From an uncultured Ruminococcus sp. (lineage in GTDB: Bacteria > Bacillota > Clostridia > Oscillospirales > Ruminococcaceae): a stretch of DNA of 51,999 nt. Under the pieces are notes generated by a model. That model was not told where the DNA came from and did no database searches. It saw only the letters and a list, made by a program, of their open reading frames with translations. The stretch lies in contig CAMCRP010000016.1 of assembly GCA_945877315.1 (NCBI GenBank), positions 1 through 51,999 of the forward strand. The letters are read 5' to 3'. Positions 24,389-32,276 of this stretch are shown here, piece after piece (the stretch's first letter is position 1; each line of letters starts with the position of its first letter). The position numbers and the translations under genes were made by a program.

Positions 24389-25100
24389 TGCAGACGGACT
24401 TCATTTTCAGGTCTTAAACGAACAAATAAGAAGCTGTGCCGATGAAGAGATCGTTCTTGACAACGTTCTCGGTCAGAGATATATCGGCGCAGGACTTTGC
24501 GATAAAAAGGTTACTATCAACGGCGTTCCCGGAAACGCTCTGGGAGCATATCTGAACAACAGCCGTCTGGAGGTCTTTGCAAATGCGCAGGACGCTACGG
24601 GCGACACTATGAACGCAGGTGAGATAATCATTCACGGCAACTGCGGCGACGCTCTCGGCTACGGTATGCGTAACGGAAAGATCTTCGTAGAGGGTTATGC
24701 GGGCTACCGTGCTGGAATTCATATGAAGCAGTATCAGGAGTTAAAGCCTGTGCTTGTTATCGGCGGCGTTGTGGGAGATTTTCTCGGCGAATATCAGGCG
24801 GGCGGTCAGATAATCGTGCTTGGTATCGGTGCGGAGGATAAGATCCCCGTAGGCTCATTCTGCGGAACGGGTATGCACGGCGGTTCCATTTATCTGAGAA
24901 CAGAGCATTGTCCCACAGATCTCCCCGCTCAGGTTTGCGCACACGACGCCACACCAGAGGACATTGAGGAAATTCGTGCAGACGTTACCGAATTTGCAAA
25001 GGAGTTCGGCTATGATGCAGAGGAGCTTCTTTCCTCACACTTCTACAAGCTGACCCCCAACACAGCTAACCCCTACCGTCAGCTTTATGTAAACAACTGA
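24378..25100 (+). CDS. Glutamate synthase domain 3 subunit (GXGXG beta-helix)
   Basis: About 240 residues starting at ATG 24378, behind AGGAGGT and inside the end of the oxidoreductase gene; the longer open frame starts before that ribosome site and was not used. The right-handed beta-helix with repeated Gly motifs (GNALGAYLNN, GNCGDALGYGM, GYAGYRAGIHM, GVVGDFLGEYQAGG) corresponds to the C-terminal domain of large GltB. It completes a five-gene set. A hairpin follows at 25123. Confidence 0.92.
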   Translation: MKINADGLHFQVLNEQIRSCADEEIVLDNVLGQRYIGAGLCDKKVTINGVPGNALGAYLNNSRLEVFANAQDATGDTMNAGEIIIHGNCGDALGYGMRNGKIFVEGYAGYRAGIHMKQYQELKPVLVIGGVVGDFLGEYQAGGQIIVLGIGAEDKIPVGSFCGTGMHGGSIYLRTEHCPTDLPAQVCAHDATPEDIEEIRADVTEFAKEFGYDAEELLSSHFYKLTPNTANPYRQLYVNN

Positions 25101-25122
25101 TTCCTTATTCATATTTCTCAGA

Positions 25123-25153
25123 TTTTCCTGTGGAGATAGCTCCGCAGGAAAAT
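25123..25153 (+). terminator. Hairpin after the glutamate synthase operon
   Basis: The stem TTTTCCTGTGGAG/CTCCGCAGGAAAA has a 4-nt ATAG loop and only a short T stretch after it. It separates the operon from the next promoter, one base downstream. Confidence 0.55.
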
Positions 25154-25182
25154 TTGACATAAGACGGATTTTTTGATATAAT
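25154..25182 (+). promoter_or_regulatory. Consensus sigma-A promoter of the ANTAR regulator gene
   Basis: Perfect TTGACA, 17-nt spacer, perfect TATAAT. Confidence 0.9.
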
Positions 25183-25215
25183 AAACAAAATAAACTAACA
25201 CCATGGAGGGATCCG

Positions 25216-25782
25216 ATGAAAAAAGCTCTCCTTATCTCCAAAACCGCAGATTCTGCCGAAAGCGTTGCTGCTATCCTCGGTGAATGTGGCTTTGACGGGA
25301 TATCATTTTCCGACGGAGAACACGCTTTATCCGTAATTGCGGAAGAAAGCTTTGATATAATAACGCTCATTACCCCTCTTGAAAATGCTTTCGGACTGAC
25401 CCTTGCGGCGAAGATAGCTAAAAGCTGCGAGTCGGGGCTGATAGTTCTGGTAAAGCCCGAAAGCCTTGATGAAGCTGCCGAAAAGCTTGCGGACATTCCC
25501 GCCTTTGTAATGCCGAAAAATGTTTCAAAGACCATGTTTGTAAGGTCTGTGAAATATATGCTGTCCGTCAGAGGTGAAATGGATAAGCTGCGTTCTCAGA
25601 CTGTAAAGCTTACTCAGAAGCTGGACGATGTGCGGCTTATTGACCGTGCAAAATGCGTTCTTATCGAATATCTGAGAATAAGCGAGGCACAGGCGCACAG
25701 GCAGATACAAAAGCAGGCTATGGATCAGCGCATTACTCAGGCGGAGGTTGCTAGGAGTATTTTGAATACTTACGAGTCATAA
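25216..25782 (+). CDS. ANTAR-domain response regulator (AmiR/NasT type) with degenerate receiver
   Basis: A 188-residue protein. Residues 1-115 have a receiver-like pattern, but at the normal phosphoacceptor position the strand reads DIITLITPL, with Thr in place of Asp, so classical phosphorylation is unlikely. The C-terminal 60 residues are an ANTAR RNA-binding domain: LIDRAKCVLIEYLRISEAQAHRQIQKQAM, ending in ARSILNTYE. ANTAR proteins bind paired hairpins in mRNA leaders and cause antitermination, often of nitrogen genes. It lies right after the glutamate synthase operon with its own promoter and upstream of dapF. I saw no convincing ANTAR target pair in the glt leader. Confidence 0.9.
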   Translation: MKKALLISKTADSAESVAAILGECGFDGISFSDGEHALSVIAEESFDIITLITPLENAFGLTLAAKIAKSCESGLIVLVKPESLDEAAEKLADIPAFVMPKNVSKTMFVRSVKYMLSVRGEMDKLRSQTVKLTQKLDDVRLIDRAKCVLIEYLRISEAQAHRQIQKQAMDQRITQAEVARSILNTYES

Positions 25783-25851
25783 AATTTTATCAGCGTATTT
25801 TTCCCGTTTTTGTGGGGAAAATTCGCAAAAAACAGGAATAAGGTGCAAGCA

Positions 25852-26712
25852 ATGAAATTTACAAAAATGCACGGCATAGGCAACGATTATGTCTATGTAA
25901 ACTGCTTTGAAGAAACGGTGGAGAACCCCGAAAGGATTTCCAAGCTTATTAGCGACCGTCACTTCGGAATCGGTTCCGACGGTCTGGTGCTGATAATGCC
26001 GTCGGACAAGGCAGATTTCCGTATGCGTATGTTCAACGCTGACGGTTCGGAGGGTATGATGTGCGGAAACGCCACCCGCTGCATCGGAAAATATGTCTAC
26101 GACAAGGGTATGACCGACAAAACGGAAATAACCCTTGAAACAAAAAGCGGGATAAAAAAGCTAAAGCTGTTCCCCGAAAACGGCAAGGTAAAAACCGTTC
26201 TGGTGGATATGGGAAAAGCCATAATCAAGCCTGCCGAAATTCCCGTTCTGGCTGACGGCGAGGATTTTATCTCACGAAAAATCGAGGTAAACGGCAATGA
26301 GGAAACCGTTACCTGCGTTTCTATGGGAAATCCCCACTGCGTTATTTTTACCGACAAAAACGTGGACGATTTTGAGCTTGAAAAGATAGGTCCAAGCTAT
26401 GAAAATCACCCGCTTTTCCCCGAAAGGATAAACACCGAGTTTGCCAATGTCATTGACGGAAACACCGTTAAAATGCGTGTTTGGGAACGTGGCTCGGGGG
26501 AAACCTGGGCTTGCGGAACGGGTGCTTGTGCAACAGCTGTTGCGGCTTGTCTTAACGGACATTGCAAGCGTGACGAGGAAATTCGCCTTATGCTCAGGGG
26601 CGGCGACCTGTTTATCACCTACAAATCGGACGGAACTGTGCTTATGAGAGGCCCAGCAACCACCGTTTTCCGGGGTGAAATTGACATAGCAGAAGCATTC
26701 GGAAAGGAATGA
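25852..26712 (+). CDS. dapF: Diaminopimelate epimerase
   Basis: A 286-residue enzyme that interconverts LL- and meso-diaminopimelate for lysine and peptidoglycan. The two catalytic cysteines are Cys71 (MMCGNATRC) and Cys221 (TWACGTGAC); KMHGIGNDYVYV and GIGSDGLVLI are typical N-terminal motifs. The ATG at 25852 follows AAGGTG; the in-frame ATG 14 codons upstream lacks a ribosome site. dapL starts 6 bp after the stop. No own promoter is seen, so read-through from the ANTAR gene is likely. Confidence 0.96.
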   Translation: MKFTKMHGIGNDYVYVNCFEETVENPERISKLISDRHFGIGSDGLVLIMPSDKADFRMRMFNADGSEGMMCGNATRCIGKYVYDKGMTDKTEITLETKSGIKKLKLFPENGKVKTVLVDMGKAIIKPAEIPVLADGEDFISRKIEVNGNEETVTCVSMGNPHCVIFTDKNVDDFELEKIGPSYENHPLFPERINTEFANVIDGNTVKMRVWERGSGETWACGTGACATAVAACLNGHCKRDEEIRLMLRGGDLFITYKSDGTVLMRGPATTVFRGEIDIAEAFGKE

Positions 26713-26718
26713 AAACCA

Positions 26719-27924
26719 ATGGTCAAGATCAACGAAAATTTTCTGAAACTAAAGAAAAATTACCTCTTTATAGACATTGCAAAACGCCTTAAAGCGTACA
26801 AAGCCGAGAATCCCGACAAGGAGCTTATCCGCATGGGTATCGGAGATGTTACTCTGCCCCTTGCGCCCGTTGTGGTTGACGCTATGAAAAAGGCTGCGGA
26901 CGAAATGGGCGTTAAGGAAACATTCAGAGGATATGAGGACAGCGGTGCGGGATATGATTTTCTGCGCAATGCCGTTTCTGGATATTACAAAAGCTTTGGC
27001 GTGAATGTTTCCGCCGATGACATTCGCATTAACGACGGCGCAAAGGCTGACTGCGGAAATATAGTGGATATTTTCGGGGACGGCAACACCGTTCTTATCA
27101 CCGACCCCGCTTATCCCGTTTATGTGGATTCAAACTCTATGAGCGGTCGGAAGATAGTTTTTGCAAATTCCAACGAAGCAAACGGCTTTGCGGCTATGCC
27201 CGACTATAACGTTCATGCGGATATTATCTATCTTTGCTCCCCCAACAATCCCACAGGCTCCGTTTACACAAAGGCGCAGCTTAAAGAATGGGTAGATTAT
27301 GCGCTGAAAAACGAAGCGGTCATTATCTTTGATTCGGCATATGAAGCGTTCATTTCCGACCCCGAGCTGCCACGGAGCATTTACGCCGTTGAGGGTGCGG
27401 AGAAGTGTGCAATAGAAATGTGCTCACTGTCCAAAACAGCGGGCTTTACAGGCACACGCTGCGGATATACGGTCATTCCGTCAACACTTGTTGTTACGGC
27501 ATCCGACGGCAGCGAAGTGAAGCTTGCCGACCTTTGGGGCAGACGTCAGGGCAGCAAGTTCAACGGCGTTTCCTATCCTGTTCAGAGGGCAGCGGAGGCA
27601 GTATTCTCCCCCGAGGGACAGAAGCAGACAAGAGAAGCAATCGCCTACTACAAGGGCAATGCAAAAATAATGGCAGAAACCCTTGACGAGCTGGGAATCA
27701 AATACACAGGCGGCATCAACTCCCCCTACATCTGGCTGAAATGCCCCGAGGGAATGAACGGCTGGGATTTCTTCGATTATCTCCTAAAGGAAATTCAAGT
27801 CGTAGGCACTCCCGGGGACGGCTTCGGACCTAACGGTGTGGGCTGGTTCAGGCTGACAGCATTCGGCAGCAGAGAAAATACCGTTGAAGCAATGCGCCGT
27901 TTCAAGGAGCTTTTAAAGAAATAA
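26719..27924 (+). CDS. dapL: LL-diaminopimelate aminotransferase
   Basis: A 401-residue PLP-dependent class I aminotransferase that makes LL-diaminopimelate directly from tetrahydrodipicolinate and glutamate, bypassing the acylated intermediates. Signatures: IRMGIGDVTLPL, FRGYEDSGAGYDFLR, YLCSPNNPTG, and Lys239 in SLSKTAGFTGTRCGY (Schiff base). Length and these motifs match DapL of plants, Chlamydia and Clostridia. It uses glutamate, the product of the neighbouring synthase operon. Confidence 0.96.
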   Translation: MVKINENFLKLKKNYLFIDIAKRLKAYKAENPDKELIRMGIGDVTLPLAPVVVDAMKKAADEMGVKETFRGYEDSGAGYDFLRNAVSGYYKSFGVNVSADDIRINDGAKADCGNIVDIFGDGNTVLITDPAYPVYVDSNSMSGRKIVFANSNEANGFAAMPDYNVHADIIYLCSPNNPTGSVYTKAQLKEWVDYALKNEAVIIFDSAYEAFISDPELPRSIYAVEGAEKCAIEMCSLSKTAGFTGTRCGYTVIPSTLVVTASDGSEVKLADLWGRRQGSKFNGVSYPVQRAAEAVFSPEGQKQTREAIAYYKGNAKIMAETLDELGIKYTGGINSPYIWLKCPEGMNGWDFFDYLLKEIQVVGTPGDGFGPNGVGWFRLTAFGSRENTVEAMRRFKELLKK

Positions 27925-27928
27925 AATA

Positions 27929-27967
27929 TGCGCCTGAGTGTCGGATTTGATACTCAGGCGCATTTTT
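27929..27967. terminator. Bidirectional terminator between dapL and the YitT-like gene
   Basis: The 11-bp perfect stem TGCGCCTGAGT/ACTCAGGCGCA is followed by TTTTT on the plus strand; it also ends the convergent gene. Confidence 0.85.
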
Positions 27968-28838
27968 AGCCGTTGCATTTAAAGACGTCCGCAACATCGC
28001 TTATAGCCACAAAAGCCTTTGGGTCAATGCTGTGGATAATGTTCTTCATTTTGTAAATCTGAAATCTGTTGACAACAAAGTAAATAACGTTTTTTTCCGA
28101 ATTGGAATAGCCGCCGGTTGCGGGAATAAGAGTTGTTCCGCACTTGAATTCTCCCGTAAGTGCGGCGTTTATCTCATTTGCCTTTTCGGTAACTATCATG
28201 ACCGATTTTGAACGGTCGATACCTTCAACAACAAAGTCAATGGTTTTCAGTCCCGCAGCATATGTCACAATGGAGTAGAGGGGCAGTATCCAGCTGTTTA
28301 TGACCATACCGCAGATTATGTAGAGGAGTACGTTATATATCATAACGAAGGTTCCCACAGTAATGCCAAGGCGTTTTGCGAATATGACCGCCATAACCTC
28401 AATGCCGTCAATTGCGCCGCCGTTTCGGATAGTGATACCGCTGCCCACACCCGAAACTATCCCGCCGAACAATGCGCACAGAAGCAGATCCTGTCCCGCC
28501 AGAGGAGAAGCAATGCTCACATCTATGGGAAGAACGTCGGTTATCAGCCATGACGCCATTGAGTAGACCGCCACCGTAAACACCGAATAAACCGTAAAGG
28601 ACACGCCCTGCTTTTTCAGTCCGAAAAGGAACAGCGGAATATTCAGCAGAAGCAGAAATACCGACAGCGACCAGCTTTCGGGAGTGACCTGTGAAAGCAG
28701 TATGGACGTTCCCGAAATGCCGCTGTCATACAGCTTTACGGGCGCCAAAAATATGGTCACGCCAAAGGCATTCACACAGCCCGCTATAAACAGCATAACA
28801 AAATTCTGCCACCTCAGCGAGGATAAAAGCTTTTTCAT
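27966..28838 (-). CDS. YitT-family membrane protein
   Basis: About 290 residues from ATG 28838, which has GGAGGTG 6 nt upstream; the in-frame GTG at 28847 overlaps that site and was rejected. The N-terminal 200 residues contain five to six transmembrane segments with the YitT pattern (ITIRNGGAIDGIEVMAV, VINSWILPLYSIVTYAAGLKTIDFVVEG). The C-terminal soluble domain (SVMIVTEKANEI..., ATGGYSNSEKNVIYFVVNR, DPKAFVAISDVADVFKCNG) is the DUF2179 domain. Function of the family is unclear, possibly ligand-regulated transport. The leader contains a GATAAGC/GCTTATC hairpin and a mobile-like element. Confidence 0.92.
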   Translation of the reverse strand: MKKLLSSLRWQNFVMLFIAGCVNAFGVTIFLAPVKLYDSGISGTSILLSQVTPESWSLSVFLLLLNIPLFLFGLKKQGVSFTVYSVFTVAVYSMASWLITDVLPIDVSIASPLAGQDLLLCALFGGIVSGVGSGITIRNGGAIDGIEVMAVIFAKRLGITVGTFVMIYNVLLYIICGMVINSWILPLYSIVTYAAGLKTIDFVVEGIDRSKSVMIVTEKANEINAALTGEFKCGTTLIPATGGYSNSEKNVIYFVVNRFQIYKMKNIIHSIDPKAFVAISDVADVFKCNG

Positions 28839-28855
28839 TTTATGCACCTCCGTGA

Positions 28856-28888
28856 GATAAGCTCCCGTGCAGTCTACCGCCGCTTATC
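28856..28888 (-). promoter_or_regulatory. Leader hairpin in front of the YitT-like gene
   Basis: A 7-bp stem GATAAGC/GCTTATC with a 19-nt GC-rich loop ends about 10 nt before the ribosome site. It could control translation; it is not a recognised riboswitch. Confidence 0.35.
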
Positions 28889-28916
28889 CTGTTGTTTTTT
28901 CAAAAAGAAGCGTATT

Positions 28917-29045
28917 TAATACTAAACACCCATTAATCATGGGACTCTCTCGGCGCAAAAACCCATATACAAAACTGTTTTTAACAGTTTTAAGCTTCTT
29001 CACGCCGATTTCTTCTCCGTGATTTAAATGGTGTTTAATATTAGT
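28917..29045. mobile_element. Small inverted-repeat element (MITE-like) upstream of the YitT-like gene
   Basis: The left arm (TTAATACTAAACACCCATTAATCA) and the right arm (29020-29044) are imperfect inverted repeats of about 25 bp. Inside is the hairpin AAAACTGTT-TTT-AACAGTTTT (28971-28991), flanked by a GGCG/CGCC pair. No gene is encoded. The element differs from the GTAGGGGCG family. Confidence 0.5.
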
Positions 29046-29107
29046 ATAACGATTGCCGCAGGCAGCTTGAATCATTTGGGATAAGGACATTTGACCTATC
29101 GTAAAAT

Positions 29108-29146
29108 ACGTCCCGTCCGTACTTGCTAAAGGTGAGTACGGACGGG
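29108..29146 (-). terminator. Terminator-like hairpin after the PPK2 gene
   Basis: The 11-bp perfect stem CCCGTCCGTAC/GTACGGACGGG is followed on the minus strand by ACGTATTTTAC. Confidence 0.65.
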
Positions 29147-29166
29147 GTGCTGCTTTTGAAATTTGT

Positions 29167-30651
29167 TTACTTTTTCTTTTTGACCTCTTTAAGCTTCTTC
29201 TCCGCAGCATTAATGATTATCTGCATAGTTTTCAGCCTTGCATAAAGCTTGTCATTTGCTTCGATAACATTCCACGGGGCGTAAACTGTGGAGGTTCGGC
29301 GGAGCATTTCGTTTACGGCGTCCTCGTACTGATCCCACTTTTCACGGTTGCGCCAGTCCTCGTCGGTTATCTTCCACTGCTTTTCGGGGGTGTTCTGACG
29401 CTCGGTGAAGCGTTTTAGCTGCTCGTCCTTGTCGATTTGCAGCCAGAATTTCACCACAACTGCGCCGCTGTCGGTCAGATCCTTTTCAAACTCGTTTATC
29501 TCGGTATAAGCCTGTGCGCAGCGTTCGGGCTTGGTAAAGCCTTCAATCTTTTCTACCAAAACTCTGCCGTACCATGTGCGGTCGAAGATGGCGATATGTC
29601 CCGTTTTGGGGAGATGATTCCAGAAACGCCAGAGATAGTGGTGGTTAAGCTCCGTCCTGTCGGGGGCGGCAATGGGGATAGCCTCATATCCTCTCGGGTC
29701 AAGTGCGGAGGCGATACGCTTGATAGCACCGCCCTTTCCCGCAGCGTCCCAGCCCTCGAAGGCGATTATCAGCGGTATCTTTGCCTGATAAAGCCTGCTG
29801 TGAAGCTTTGACAGCTCCTTCTGACACTTTTTCAGCTGCTCGGCGTACTTGTTCCGTGAAACGGTCTTGCCCTCCAGGGAAATATCCGCAAGTGACGGCA
29901 TGGGAACAAGGGAGAAATCCTCCACGACGGGAGCGGACGGTATATCCACATTCAGGGCATTGGTTATCTGGCTCACAAGGATATTGAACATCTGAAATTT
30001 CGTGAATGCCTTGTCGGTGGTTTCGATTATCTTCCAGGGGGCGTGGGGGGAGTTGGTTTTTACCAGCATATCATCGAAGGCTTCGTAATATTCGTCGTAA
30101 TGCTTGTGACGCTTTTTGTCCAGCTCGGTGACTCTCCACTTGGTTTCGTCATCGTCACGCAGCTTGATAAAACGGCGTTTTTGCTCGTCCTTGCTGATAT
30201 GTAAAAACAGCTTTATAATAAGGTAGCCGTCGTCGCTGAGCTGACGCTCGAAGCTGTTGACGGAATTTATGCGGGCGTTGTATTCCTCGGCGGAAATGCC
30301 TTCTTCCATTCGGGCAATGGCAAGCTCCTGATACCAGCTTCTGTCCATGACAGACATTTTGCCGTATTCGGGGATATTCGCCCAGAAGCGTTTCAGCAGA
30401 GGATAGCGTCTTTCCGATTCGGTGGCGGTAAGGGTGGAATGTACCTTGAAAAATCTCGGATCAAGATACTTTATCATTTCGGCAATAAGGCTGCCCTTTC
30501 CCGATGCGCCCCAGCCTTCGAAAACCACGATAACGGGCAGCTTTTTGTCCCGTATTTTCAGCTGTAAGCCCGAAAGAGTGTCCTGTAAGCGGGCGGTCAT
30601 ATCCTTATAATCAAAGTGGTCGTTTTTGTTTTTCAGAGCGTTTTCAAGCAT
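29167..30651 (-). CDS. pap: Two-domain PPK2, polyphosphate:AMP phosphotransferase (class II)
   Basis: A 494-residue protein made of two tandem PPK2 domains. Domain 1 has Walker A FEGWGASGKG (about 44-53) and MDRSWYQEL; domain 2 has Walker A FEGWDAAGKGGAIKR (about 300) and FDRTWYGRVLVE. Tandem PPK2 proteins are class II enzymes that phosphorylate AMP to ADP with polyphosphate. A short Lys-rich tail ends the protein. It is monocistronic with its own promoter, and no ppk1 or ppx is in the window. The role is energy recovery from polyphosphate, inferred from the family. Confidence 0.93.
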   Translation of the reverse strand: MLENALKNKNDHFDYKDMTARLQDTLSGLQLKIRDKKLPVIVVFEGWGASGKGSLIAEMIKYLDPRFFKVHSTLTATESERRYPLLKRFWANIPEYGKMSVMDRSWYQELAIARMEEGISAEEYNARINSVNSFERQLSDDGYLIIKLFLHISKDEQKRRFIKLRDDDETKWRVTELDKKRHKHYDEYYEAFDDMLVKTNSPHAPWKIIETTDKAFTKFQMFNILVSQITNALNVDIPSAPVVEDFSLVPMPSLADISLEGKTVSRNKYAEQLKKCQKELSKLHSRLYQAKIPLIIAFEGWDAAGKGGAIKRIASALDPRGYEAIPIAAPDRTELNHHYLWRFWNHLPKTGHIAIFDRTWYGRVLVEKIEGFTKPERCAQAYTEINEFEKDLTDSGAVVVKFWLQIDKDEQLKRFTERQNTPEKQWKITDEDWRNREKWDQYEDAVNEMLRRTSTVYAPWNVIEANDKLYARLKTMQIIINAAEKKLKEVKKKK

Positions 30652-30688
30652 TTTTTAGCCTCCTTGTGCCGTCGTATTTGATGTTTTT

Positions 30689-30717
30689 ATTATATCATAT
30701 CGCAACATAAAAATCAA
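30689..30717 (-). promoter_or_regulatory. Sigma-A promoter of the PPK2 gene
   Basis: TTGATT, 17-nt spacer, TATAAT on the minus strand; AAGGAGG lies just before the start codon. Confidence 0.8.
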
Positions 30718-30725
30718 TAGAATTT

Positions 30726-30898
30726 GACAGATAACCTCGGAAATCAATTTTCACGCAATACTAAACAAATATGCTTATGTAGGGGCGGCCATTGGTCGCC
30801 CGCAGTGCCGCAGAAAGCCTAAAAACAGCGTATCTGCGGGCGGTCACTGACCGCCCCTACAAAAATTCGTCGAAAATTTATTTCCGTGACAGATAACC
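30726..30898. mobile_element. MITE-like element with 15-bp terminal inverted repeats and 11-bp flanking direct repeats
   Basis: GACAGATAACC occurs at 30726-30736 and 30888-30898 and brackets a 151-bp element. Its ends are CGGAAATCAATTTTC and GAAAATTTATTTCCG, reverse complements with one mismatch. The core is the GTAGGGGCG family: TGTAGGGGCG at 30779 and CGCCCCTACA ending at 30861. No gene is encoded. The 11-bp direct repeat looks like a target-site duplication. Confidence 0.8.
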
Positions 30899-30959
30899 CT
30901 GCTTGTACAGTATTGTCAAATTCACTAAATATTCGACAAAAAGTTATCTATATTAACGA

Positions 30960-30988
30960 TTGAGGTTAGCATACAAATAAAGTATAAT
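30960..30988 (+). promoter_or_regulatory. Sigma-A promoter of the flavodiiron protein gene
   Basis: TTGAGG, 17-nt spacer, TATAAT; AAGGAA at 31011 serves the start. Confidence 0.75.
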
Positions 30989-31024
30989 TAGTATAATGAA
31001 CTTCTCCTGAAAGGAAGCATTGCT

Positions 31025-32218
31025 ATGTATTGTGTAAAGAAAATAACCGACAGCCTTCTCTGGACGGGTGCGGACGACCGCCGAATCGTCTGCTTTGAGG
31101 GAGTTTACCCCGTTCCCGACGGTATGTCCTATAACTCATATCTGCTGAACGACGAAAAAACCGTCCTTTTTGACACCGCCGACAAGGCTGTTACCGAGCA
31201 GTTTATCGAAAATGTCAAGCACGGTCTGAACGGCAGGACACTTGACTATATTATCGTTCATCACGTTGAACCCGACCACACCGCTTCTCTTGCGGCGATC
31301 AAGCGCATTTATCCCGATGCAAAAATAGTCTGCACAGCAAAAGCAGCGGAAATGCTTTCAAGATTTTACCCCGAAGCAGTGGGAGATGTTATGACCGTTG
31401 CCGAGAATGACACCCTTGAAACAGGCAGCCACAAGCTGAGATTCATCACCGCTCCTATGGTTCACTGGCCCGAGGTTATGGTTACATACGACGAAACGGA
31501 CAAGATACTTTTCTCCGCAGACGCATTCGGCAGCTTCGGTGCGCTGAACGGTAAGCTGTTTGCCGATGAGGTTTGCTTCAAGAGAGATTTTCTCCCCGAG
31601 GGAAGGCGTTATTACTGCAATATCGTGGGCAAATACGGACTGCAGGTGGGTATGCTGCTGAAAAAAGCGTTCGCTCTTGAAATAAAGATGATTTGTCCGC
31701 TCCACGGCTATGTTTGGCGGGAAAAAATTGACAAGCTCCTTGAAAAATACAGCCAATGGAGCAGCTACACCCCCGAGGACAAGTCCGTGATGATCGCCTA
31801 TGCGTCTATCTACGGAAACACGGAAAAGGCTGCCGAGGTGGTTGCGGAAATTCTTCGAAGCAAGGGCGCAGATGTGAAGATATACGATGTTTCCGTGAAA
31901 ACAAATGACGTTATTGTTGCGGAAGCGTTCAGATGCAGCCACCTTATCTTTGCCGCTCCCACATACAACGGCGGAGTTTTCGTCCGCATGGAAGAAACGC
32001 TCAGGGAAATTGCCGCTCACGGTCTGAAAAACAGGGTCTGCGCATTTATCCAGAACGGCTCATGGGCAGCTGTTTCCGCTAAGAAAATGCAGGAAATTCT
32101 GTCCGAGTGCAAGGATATGACCTTTATCGAAAATGTGCTTACGTTAAAATCTGCACTTTCCGAGGAACAGTTCCCCGAGGCTGAGGCGTTTGCGGACGCT
32201 GTTTTGGCAACAATGTAA
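31025..32218 (+). CDS. Flavodiiron protein (FprA family, A-type flavoprotein)
   Basis: A 397-residue two-domain protein that reduces O2 and/or NO for protection of anaerobes. The beta-lactamase-like domain carries the diiron ligands His80-x-Glu82-x-Asp84-His85 (HHVEPDH), His147 (MVHWPE), Asp166 (FSADAF) and His227 (PLHGYVW). The flavodoxin domain starts at about residue 253 (VMIAYASIYGNTEKAA, then APTYNGGVF). No rubredoxin domain is fused, so a separate electron donor is needed. Monocistronic. Confidence 0.95.
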   Translation: MYCVKKITDSLLWTGADDRRIVCFEGVYPVPDGMSYNSYLLNDEKTVLFDTADKAVTEQFIENVKHGLNGRTLDYIIVHHVEPDHTASLAAIKRIYPDAKIVCTAKAAEMLSRFYPEAVGDVMTVAENDTLETGSHKLRFITAPMVHWPEVMVTYDETDKILFSADAFGSFGALNGKLFADEVCFKRDFLPEGRRYYCNIVGKYGLQVGMLLKKAFALEIKMICPLHGYVWREKIDKLLEKYSQWSSYTPEDKSVMIAYASIYGNTEKAAEVVAEILRSKGADVKIYDVSVKTNDVIVAEAFRCSHLIFAAPTYNGGVFVRMEETLREIAAHGLKNRVCAFIQNGSWAAVSAKKMQEILSECKDMTFIENVLTLKSALSEEQFPEAEAFADAVLATM

Positions 32219-32238
32219 CTGATATAACGGTAAAGTGA

Positions 32239-32275
32239 AACCGTCGGAGAAATTTGCTTCTCCGACGGTTTTGTG
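32239..32275. terminator. Bidirectional terminator between the flavodiiron and sensor genes
   Basis: The 13-bp perfect stem AACCGTCGGAGAA/TTCTCCGACGGTT has a 6-nt loop and is followed by TTGTG. Confidence 0.85.
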
Positions 32276-32276
32276 A

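Noticed and set aside
28884-29210. 108-codon minus-strand open frame between the PPK2 and YitT-like genes
   Set aside because: It starts inside the PPK2 gene, crosses a terminator-like hairpin and the whole inverted-repeat element, and resembles no protein family.
30726-30898. GTAGGGGCG repeat as a transcription terminator of the PPK2 or flavodiiron gene
   Set aside because: It lies between two divergent promoters rather than after a gene, and has inverted ends and flanking direct repeats that fit an inserted element better.
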